64,000 nt of DNA from Pseudomonas fluorescens Q2-87 (GTDB lineage Bacteria; Pseudomonadota; Gammaproteobacteria; Pseudomonadales; Pseudomonadaceae), in assembly GCF_000281895.1 (NCBI RefSeq), contig NZ_CM001558.1, positions 3,662,556 to 3,726,555 of the forward strand, read 5' to 3'. The position numbers and the translations under genes are program-made. Of the stretch, positions 57,979 to 64,000 are shown one piece after another. The notes beneath the pieces were generated by a model. That model had not been told where the DNA came from and ran no database searches. It saw nothing but the letters and a program-made list of their open reading frames with translations. Each line of letters begins with the position of its first letter. Position 1 is the first letter of the stretch.

Positions 57979-60516
57979 ATGAATGCAACACCCAACGGCA
58001 GCGAAACACAGCGTCTGCTTGACCGCCTGGACTGGGCCTCCACACCGCTGGGCGCTGCCGATACCTGGCCGCAGAGCCTGCGAACCGCCGTGGACATCGT
58101 GTTTCACTCGCCCATGCCGATGGCCTTGCTGTGGGGCGCCGAGCTGTCCCACCTCTACAACGACGCCTTCGCCCGACTGGCCGGCGACAAGCACCCGCGG
58201 GCGTTCGGCCAGCCGACCCATACGGCGTGGCCCGAACTCAGGGGCGTGACCGAGGCGATCTATCACCGCGTGTTGCAGGGCCAGACCCATAGCAGTCGCG
58301 ATCAACGATGGCGCGTGCCATTCGCCGGTCGCCTCTGCGACGTTTGGCTGGACCTGACCTACAGCCCGGTGCGCGACGAAAGCGGCGCCGTCGCCGGGAT
58401 TCTGATCACGGCCATCGAGACCAGCGAGCGACGACGCCTGGCCCTGGAATTCGAGCGACGTTCCGAGGCCAGCCTCAAGGCCCAGCAGGAAAGCGAGGAA
58501 CGGCTGCAACTGGCCTTGGCGGCCGCCGATGCACTGGGCACCTGGGATTGGGACATCAGCGAAGACCGATTCATCGCCGACACGCATTTCGCCCTGTTGC
58601 ATGGCGTCGACCCGAATCTGTCGCGCCAGTTGCCCATCAGCGCCTACCTCGAAGGCGTCCACCCCGAAGACCGGGCCATGGTTGCCCGCAGCATCAAGCA
58701 TTGCATTACCCACGGCACCGAATATGCCGAGGAATACCGGCTGTTGCAGCCCGACAGTGAAATGCGCTGGGTTTACGTGCGCGGGCGTTGCTACAAGGAT
58801 CGGCACGGCCGGCCCAAGCGTTTCCTCGGCGCGGCCCTGGACCTGACCGAACGCAAGCGCACCGAGCAGGCCCTGCGCCAGAGCCAGACCGAACTGCAAT
58901 TGATCATCAATGCCATGCCAATCCTGATCAGCTACGTGGACCGCGACCAGCGGTTCCGGCTGAACAACAGTGCCTACCTGGACTGGTACGGCCTGACCCC
59001 GCAGGAGCTCTACGGCAAGACCATTCGCGAGGTGCTGGGCGAAGAAGCCTACGCGGCCCGCGCCGCGCAGATCGCCGGGGCGCTGGCGGGCAAGCCGTGC
59101 AGCTTCGCCATACAGTCGGCCCACCGCGACGGACGTCCGCGCCACGCGCTGACCAACTACCTGCCGCGCCGGGGATCGGACGGGGCGGTGAACGGTTTCT
59201 ACATCTTTGTCATCGATGAGACCGAGCGCAAGAAAACCGAGGAAGCGTTGCGCAACCTCAACGAAACACTGGAAGAGCGGGTCATCGCCCGTACCCAGCA
59301 ACTGGCCGAGGCCAACCACCGGCTGCAAAGCGAGATGTTCGAACGCGAACGCGCCGAAGAAGCCCTGCGCCACGCCCAGAAGATGGAAGCCGTGGGCCAG
59401 CTCACCGGCGGCATCGCCCACGACTTCAACAACATGCTCACCGGCATTCTGGGCAGCCTCGACCTGATCCAGCGCTATATCGCCAATGGCCGCGCCGACG
59501 AGATCGGCCGTTTCACCGAGGCGGCGGTGTCCTCGGCCAACCGCGCCGCAGCCCTGACCCATCGGCTGCTGGCTTTTTCTCGCCGCCAATCCCTGGATCG
59601 CAAACCGCTGGACGGCAACGAGCTGGTGCACTCACTCGAAGACCTGCTCAGGCGCACCACCGGGGAACACATTGTGTTGCGCCTGCAATTGGCCAATGAG
59701 CTGTGGCCGGTCAGCACCGATGCCAGCCAGTTGGAAAACGCCCTGCTCAACCTGGTCATCAACGCCCGGGACGCCATGCCAGACGGCGGCGAATTGGTGA
59801 TCGAGACCGCGAACGTCTACCTCGACGGCAGCGATATCAGCACCCTGGAGCCGGTCAAGGCCGGCGACTACGTGATGATTGCCGTCAGCGACAACGGCAG
59901 CGGCATGACGCCGTCGGTGCTGGCCAAGGCCTTCGATCCGTTCTTTACCACCAAGCCCATCGGCCAGGGCACCGGCCTGGGGCTGTCGATGATCTACGGG
60001 TTCGCCCAGCAGTCCGGCGGTCATTTGCACCTGGACAGCGTGCCGGGACAGGGCACCCGGGTGCAGTTGTATCTGCCACGGTTGCACGTTACGCCCGCTG
60101 AGCCAGCGACAACGCCAGGCAAGCTCGAGGTACCGGCGGCAATCGCCGGGGAAACGGTCCTGCTGGTGGAAGACGAGCCCGCGGTGCGCATGCTGGTGCT
60201 GGATCTGTTGAACACCCTCGGCTACACCGCCCTGGAAGCCCAGGACGCCAAGACGGCGCTGCCAATGCTCGAATCAGGCCGGCGTATCGACCTGTTGGTG
60301 ACCGATGTCGGCTTGCCGGGCATGAACGGCCGGCAACTGGCGGAGATCGCTCGCCAGCACCGGCCAGGCCTCAAAGTCCTGTTCATGACCGGTTATGCGC
60401 AGAAAGCCGCTGAACGGGAGGCGTTCCTGGAACAGGGCATGGACATGGTCGCCAAGCCTTTCACCCTGGATCTGCTGGCGAACAAGATTCGACGGATGAT
60501 CAACCATGGCAGCTGA
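57979..60516 (+). CDS. Hybrid sensor histidine kinase with C-terminal receiver
   Basis: An 845-residue cytoplasmic hybrid kinase. Three PAS/PAC domains (about 20-140, 165-285, 295-420) are followed by a coiled coil, HisKA with H481 in [16 protein letters not shown], HATPase_c ([28 protein letters not shown]), and a receiver with acceptor D776 ([13 protein letters not shown]) and VAKPFTLD. The HDFNN H-box defines the subgroup of soluble PAS kinases common in fluorescens-group Pseudomonas. It stands alone, divergent from pilU; partner and signal unknown. An ATG 21 bases earlier is possible. Confidence 0.9.
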   Translation: MNATPNGSETQRLLDRLDWASTPLGAADTWPQSLRTAVDIVFHSPMPMALLWGAELSHLYNDAFARLAGDKHPRAFGQPTHTAWPELRGVTEAIYHRVLQGQTHSSRDQRWRVPFAGRLCDVWLDLTYSPVRDESGAVAGILITAIETSERRRLALEFERRSEASLKAQQESEERLQLALAAADALGTWDWDISEDRFIADTHFALLHGVDPNLSRQLPISAYLEGVHPEDRAMVARSIKHCITHGTEYAEEYRLLQPDSEMRWVYVRGRCYKDRHGRPKRFLGAALDLTERKRTEQALRQSQTELQLIINAMPILISYVDRDQRFRLNNSAYLDWYGLTPQELYGKTIREVLGEEAYAARAAQIAGALAGKPCSFAIQSAHRDGRPRHALTNYLPRRGSDGAVNGFYIFVIDETERKKTEEALRNLNETLEERVIARTQQLAEANHRLQSEMFERERAEEALRHAQKMEAVGQLTGGIAHDFNNMLTGILGSLDLIQRYIANGRADEIGRFTEAAVSSANRAAALTHRLLAFSRRQSLDRKPLDGNELVHSLEDLLRRTTGEHIVLRLQLANELWPVSTDASQLENALLNLVINARDAMPDGGELVIETANVYLDGSDISTLEPVKAGDYVMIAVSDNGSGMTPSVLAKAFDPFFTTKPIGQGTGLGLSMIYGFAQQSGGHLHLDSVPGQGTRVQLYLPRLHVTPAEPATTPGKLEVPAAIAGETVLLVEDEPAVRMLVLDLLNTLGYTALEAQDAKTALPMLESGRRIDLLVTDVGLPGMNGRQLAEIARQHRPGLKVLFMTGYAQKAAEREAFLEQGMDMVAKPFTLDLLANKIRRMINHGS

Positions 60517-60569
60517 CTTGAGGCATAATCGCCGCCCCGCTGCCCTCCACCGCTCAGGTCGCCGCTGCA

Positions 60570-60845
60570 ATGAAAGCCCAAGCCCGCCATATCCTGGTGA
60601 AAACCGCCGAAGAAGCCGAACAGCTCAAGCAACGCATCGCCAAGGGCGAAGCCTTCGATGTGTTGGCCAAGAAATACTCCACCTGCCCCTCCGGCAAACG
60701 CGGCGGTGACTTGGGCGAAGTGCGACCGGGGCAGATGGTCGGCGTGATCGATGCGGTGATTTTCAAGAAGCCGCTGCGGGTCGTGCATGGGCCGATCAAG
60801 AGCAAGTTTGGCTATCACCTGGTGCAGGTGTTTTATCGGGATTGA
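60570..60845 (+). CDS. Peptidyl-prolyl cis-trans isomerase, parvulin type (second copy)
   Basis: A 91-residue single-domain parvulin with the same layout as the protein at 42567: ARHILVKTAEEAEQLKQRIA, CPSGKRGGDLGEVRPGQMV and KSKFGYHLVQVFY. It is cytoplasmic, without signal peptide. The RBS is weak. The two copies are clearly paralogous but differ at many positions, so this is not a recent duplication. Confidence 0.93.
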   Translation: MKAQARHILVKTAEEAEQLKQRIAKGEAFDVLAKKYSTCPSGKRGGDLGEVRPGQMVGVIDAVIFKKPLRVVHGPIKSKFGYHLVQVFYRD

Positions 60846-60873
60846 ACGATGGTGCGCTGACAACACTGATTTA

Positions 60874-60972
60874 TGTGGCGAGGGAGCTTGCTCCCGCTGG
60901 CCTGCGAAGCAGGCCCCAACAAACAGAAACGGCTGCTGCGCAGCCGAGCGGGAGCAAGCTCCCTCGCCACAG
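60874..60972. repeat. REPIN, GAGGGAGC type
   Basis: TGTGGCGAGGGAGCTTGCTC mirrored by GGGAGCAAGCTCCCTCGCCA, the same family as the repeat at 48577. It separates convergent genes. Confidence 0.85.
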
Positions 60973-60995
60973 GACACACCCAATTTCCGGTGTAG

Positions 60996-61919
60996 TCAGT
61001 CCTTGGGCATCAACGCCCCCGGCACCTGGATCACCCGGCTCGCCAGCCAGTGCCCCGCCTCGGCCGCCTCCCGCGGACTGCCGCCCAGCAAGCGACTCGC
61101 CAGGTACGCAGCGCTGAAAGAGTCTCCCGCCGCCGTGGTGTCCACCACGCGTTCGACCCGCTGGGCGGGGACCTCATAGAACTTGCCATCGCAACGAATC
61201 AGACACGCCTGCGCGCCGCGCTTGAGCACTACTTCCGGGGTGCCTAACTGCCCATAAGCAGTAAATACCGCGTCAACATCGGCATACCCGAACAACGCCT
61301 GCTCATCCTCCACCGTCAGCAGCGCCAGTTCCACATAAGGCAGGACACTGCGATAGGCCGCGCGGGCAGCTTCGACGCTGGCCCAAAGCCTGGGCCGGTA
61401 GTTGTTGTCAAACACCACCTGCGCCCCGCGCCGACGCGCTTCGATCAGGGTTTCGATGAGCCTGGCGCGCCCCTGTTCGCCAAGCACCGCCAGGGTGATG
61501 CCGCTGAAATACAGCATGTCGTAATCCGGCAGCGCCGCGAGGATCGGTCCGGCGGCCGCCGTGGTAAAGCATTCGCGCACCGCCGCCTCGTTGCGCCAGT
61601 ACAGGAACCGCCGCTCGCCCGCCGCATCGGTCTGGATGCAGTACAACCCCGGCAAGCGCCCAGGCAAACGCTGGACCCGTTCCAGGCCGATATTCTCCGC
61701 GGCCCACGCCTGGCACATGGCGTCACTGAAACTGTCGTCGCCCAGGGCCGTGACGTAATCCACCGAGCCCTTGTCACCCAAGGCGCGGGACAGGTACACG
61801 GCGGTGTTCAGGGTATCGCCGCCGAAGCTCTGTTGCAGGCTGCCGTCGGCGCGTTGTTGCAGTTCGATCATGCATTCGCCGATCAGGGCGATGCGGGGTT
61901 TTGGGTTGGGTGTACTCAT
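60996..61919 (-). CDS. kdgK: 2-dehydro-3-deoxygluconokinase-like PfkB sugar kinase
   Basis: A 307-residue PfkB/ribokinase-family kinase. The N-terminal PKPRIALIGECMIELQ and SFGGDTLNTAVYLSR (substrate-binding) fit KDG kinase. The C-terminal VDTTAAGDSFSAAYLASRLL supplies the anion hole and catalytic Asp. It phosphorylates KDG to KDPG for the Entner-Doudoroff pathway. It is grouped with the PLP enzyme and IclR regulator to the right, all on the minus strand, though a REPIN lies between. Confidence 0.82.
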   Translation of the reverse strand: MSTPNPKPRIALIGECMIELQQRADGSLQQSFGGDTLNTAVYLSRALGDKGSVDYVTALGDDSFSDAMCQAWAAENIGLERVQRLPGRLPGLYCIQTDAAGERRFLYWRNEAAVRECFTTAAAGPILAALPDYDMLYFSGITLAVLGEQGRARLIETLIEARRRGAQVVFDNNYRPRLWASVEAARAAYRSVLPYVELALLTVEDEQALFGYADVDAVFTAYGQLGTPEVVLKRGAQACLIRCDGKFYEVPAQRVERVVDTTAAGDSFSAAYLASRLLGGSPREAAEAGHWLASRVIQVPGALMPKD

Positions 61920-61958
61920 GGATGATCCTGATGTTCCGGTGGTGTCTTACAGGCCGCC

Positions 61959-62051
61959 TTCGCGAGCAAGCCCGCTCCCACAGGGGATTTTTGGCGAACA
62001 CAAACTCTGCGTTCACGCCCGTCCACATGTGGGAGCGGGCTTGCTCGCGAA
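61959..62051. repeat. REPIN, GAGCGGGCT type
   Basis: TTCGCGAGCAAGCCCGCTCC mirrored by GGAGCGGGCTTGCTCGCGAA, between kdgK and the PLP-enzyme gene. Confidence 0.85.
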
Positions 62052-62073
62052 AGCCGCGACTCGGTCTCAAGCC

Positions 62074-63291
62074 CTAGAAGCAAGTCTCCATGCTCTCCAC
62101 CACCCGCAACCTCTCATCCACCAGGCACCCCACCCGCCATTTGTCGAACGTCAGGCACGGATGCGAAGTACCGAACGAAATGATATCGCCCACGCGCAAC
62201 TCAACCCCCGGCGCCACGGTCATGAACGCATGCTGGTCCATCACCGCCGTCACCTGGCACTTGCTCACGTCGTCACCGGCCACCGAATCCGAGCCAGGCT
62301 TGTAACGCTTGAGCGGCACCGGCAACCCAGCGTCGTAGGCCACGTCGCGCTTGCCCAGGGCGATCACCGCGAAGCCAGGCTCCGGCAGCGATTGCACGTG
62401 GGCCCAGACTTCCAGGGCCGGGCGCAGGCCTTCGTGCAGGTCGCTACGGCGCTCCAGCACGCAGCACTGGGCTTCTTTGTAGATGCCATGGTCGTGGGCG
62501 ACATAGCTGCCCGGGCGCAGCACGCTGAGGAAACGTCCGTGGGCATTCTGGACTTCGAAGGACTCGGCGATCAGGTCGTACCAGGCCGAGCCCGAGGCGG
62601 TAATGATCGGTTTATCGATGGCGAACGCGCCGCTGTCCTGCAACTGCACCGCCAGCCGCACCAAGGACGCGGCGAAGGCGCGGATACCGCTGACGGCATG
62701 ATCACCGTGAATCACCCCTTCGTAACCTTCGATACCGGTCAGCGCCAGCGCCGGCTGGCTGCGGATCGCCTCGGCCAGGGCCAGCACTTCGGCTTCAGTC
62801 CGGCAACCGCAACGCCCGCCGAGCACACCGTATTCGATCATCACGTTCAGCTTCACGCCACGAGCGGCAAAAAAAGCGCCCAGGTCAGCGACGTTGTCCG
62901 GATGGTCGACCATGCAGTGAAATTCGAACGCCGGATCCACCAGCAAATCGGCGATCAGCGCCATGTTCGGCGCTCCCACCAGTTGGTTCGCCATCAACAC
63001 CCGGCGTACCCCGTGGGCGTACGCGGCGCGGGTCTGCACGGCAGTGGCAAGGGTCAGGCCCCAGGCGCCGGCATCGAGTTGGCGGCGAAACAATGCGGGG
63101 GTCATGCTGGTCTTGCCGTGGGGCGCCAGTTCGGCGCCGCTGCCTGTGACGAAGGCCTGCATCCAGCGAATGTTGTGCTCCAGCGCCTCGCGGTGCAGCA
63201 CCAGAGCCGGCAAGCTGACGTCCTTCAGCAGGTGGGCGCCGGTGATGGCGGCGCCCTTCTCGACGGCGGCATTAAGAATGGCAGAAGACAT
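62074..63291 (-). CDS. PLP-dependent D-amino acid deaminase / D-threonine aldolase-like protein
   Basis: A 405-residue fold-type III PLP enzyme. The alanine-racemase-like N-terminal barrel carries the PLP Lys in APHGKTSMTPALFRRQ, and the C-terminal metal-binding domain has the HACL-type His/Cys site (VMDQHAFM and FGTSHPCLTFDKW), as in D-serine dehydratase DSD1 and D-threonine aldolase. Pseudomonas homologues are annotated amino acid deaminase. It lies 41 bases after the IclR regulator gene and before kdgK. Confidence 0.82.
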   Translation of the reverse strand: MSSAILNAAVEKGAAITGAHLLKDVSLPALVLHREALEHNIRWMQAFVTGSGAELAPHGKTSMTPALFRRQLDAGAWGLTLATAVQTRAAYAHGVRRVLMANQLVGAPNMALIADLLVDPAFEFHCMVDHPDNVADLGAFFAARGVKLNVMIEYGVLGGRCGCRTEAEVLALAEAIRSQPALALTGIEGYEGVIHGDHAVSGIRAFAASLVRLAVQLQDSGAFAIDKPIITASGSAWYDLIAESFEVQNAHGRFLSVLRPGSYVAHDHGIYKEAQCCVLERRSDLHEGLRPALEVWAHVQSLPEPGFAVIALGKRDVAYDAGLPVPLKRYKPGSDSVAGDDVSKCQVTAVMDQHAFMTVAPGVELRVGDIISFGTSHPCLTFDKWRVGCLVDERLRVVESMETCF

Positions 63292-63332
63292 GTTCGAACT
63301 CCTTGCAGACGGCCGCTGGCAGCCGTTGCTGT

Positions 63333-64000
63333 CTATTCATTGATGCGACGGGCCAGGTTGTTGGCGCTTTCGATCAGCACCCGGCGGTAGTCGGCGTAAT
63401 TGTTCTTGGCGTCGGCCCGGGGGGCGACAATGCATAAGGTCGCGATGGCCACGCCGTTGGGGTCTTTGACCGGTGCGGCGAAGCAGTGGGTGAAGGTGTC
63501 GGCGACACTGTCGAAAGAGAAAAAACCGTCGAGGCCGGCCTGGCGGATTTCCTTGAGGAATTGTTCCAGGGGCAGGCGCTCGCCGTCCGGCAGGATGAAG
63601 TCGTCGGGGTCAATCAAGTCGACGATCTGCTGGTCGCTCAAATGCGCCAGCAACAGGCGACCGGACGCCGTCCACGGGATCGGCGCGTTCTCGCCAATGT
63701 CCGATGAGATGCGGAAATGCCGCTCGCCTTCCTTCATCAGCGCCACGGTATATTTGCGCCCGTTGAGCAGGCACATCTGCGCGGTTTCCCGGGTCTGGCT
63801 GACGATTTCCTGCAGGGCGTGATCGGCCTCGCGGCTCAGGTCGAAATGCCGCAAGTGTGCCTGGCCGAGGAAATACAATTGTCGCCCAAGGTAGACGTGG
63901 CCGTCCTTGCCGACCGGTTCCAGGATGCGCCGCTCAAGCAGCGACGCGACCAGTTCGTAGACCGTGGACTTGGGGCTGCCGATGCCGCTGGCGATATCGT
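63333..64000 (-). CDS. IclR-family transcriptional regulator (N-terminus outside window)
   Basis: 222 codons remain. The reading begins within the helix-turn-helix (DIASGIGSPKSTVYELVASL, then LLERRILEP) and covers the whole effector domain, including MCLLNGRKYTVALMKEG and IPWTASGRLLLAHLSDQQI, to a TAG at 63333. IclR proteins usually repress adjacent catabolic genes until a sugar acid or aromatic acid binds. It probably controls the deaminase-like gene 41 bases downstream and perhaps kdgK. Confidence 0.9.
   Translation of the reverse strand, partial: DIASGIGSPKSTVYELVASLLERRILEPVGKDGHVYLGRQLYFLGQAHLRHFDLSREADHALQEIVSQTRETAQMCLLNGRKYTVALMKEGERHFRISSDIGENAPIPWTASGRLLLAHLSDQQIVDLIDPDDFILPDGERLPLEQFLKEIRQAGLDGFFSFDSVADTFTHCFAAPVKDPNGVAIATLCIVAPRADAKNNYADYRRVLIESANNLARRINE

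Noticed and set aside
57919..59631. A 570-codon open frame on the minus strand opposite the hybrid kinase.
   Set aside because: It is a shadow of the kinase frame with low-complexity His/Gln/Gly composition and no domain.

Overview
The window looks like a Pseudomonas chromosome, most likely of the fluorescens group. It carries gacA-uvrC-pgsA next to tRNA-Gly, pilU, the yejABEF peptide transporter, an aromatic-leader DAHP synthase, REPIN-type repeats and high-GC codon use. No tools were used: all calls come from reading motifs, gene order and spacing.

Layout. Positions 1-3500 hold a probable catabolic operon (MFS transporter, creatininase-family amidohydrolase, aldehyde dehydrogenase) divergent from a LysR regulator. 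Positions 3491-8652 are a six-gene minus-strand run: a secreted epoxide-hydrolase-like protein, two more exported alpha/beta hydrolases, a cytochrome P460, an SDR and a small monooxygenase-like protein. Positions 8950-18501 hold an MFS transporter, a quinone oxidoreductase, a four-PAS histidine kinase with two response regulators, and a large winged-helix/ATPase regulator. Positions 18539-22240 are scarred DNA: a truncated IS3 transposase fused to fragments of other genes, a PEP-mutase-like gene, and broken gene ends.

Positions 22310-33734 form a defence-type island ending at tRNA-Gly. It contains an AAA ATPase/HNH pair (Septu-like), an ABC three-component system (small two-helix membrane protein, partner, middle component, SMC-like ATPase with a zinc hook), a DUF5131/TcmP pair, decayed genes, and a tyrosine integrase with a C-terminal extension. 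The ABC three-component genes have clearly lower GC than the flanks. The left end of the island is not resolved.

Positions 33957-64000 are mostly conserved genome: tRNA-Gly, pgsA, uvrC, gacA, a DAHP synthase behind a transcription attenuator, a lipase, two parvulins and yejABEF. These are followed by a PAS chemoreceptor and a Trp-rich TIGR02450 gene, each preceded by an exact TGTACA-N12-TGTACA site like those of light-responsive LitR/PplR regulators. A sigma-54-controlled 3-hydroxybutyrate/acetoacetate cluster, pilU, a hybrid histidine kinase and a kdgK/amino-acid-deaminase/IclR cluster complete the window. REPIN-like repeats were seen only from 48 kb onward.

The strongest leads are the ABC three-component locus with its shared Gly/Asn motif, the paired light-type operators, and the aromatic-leader attenuator.
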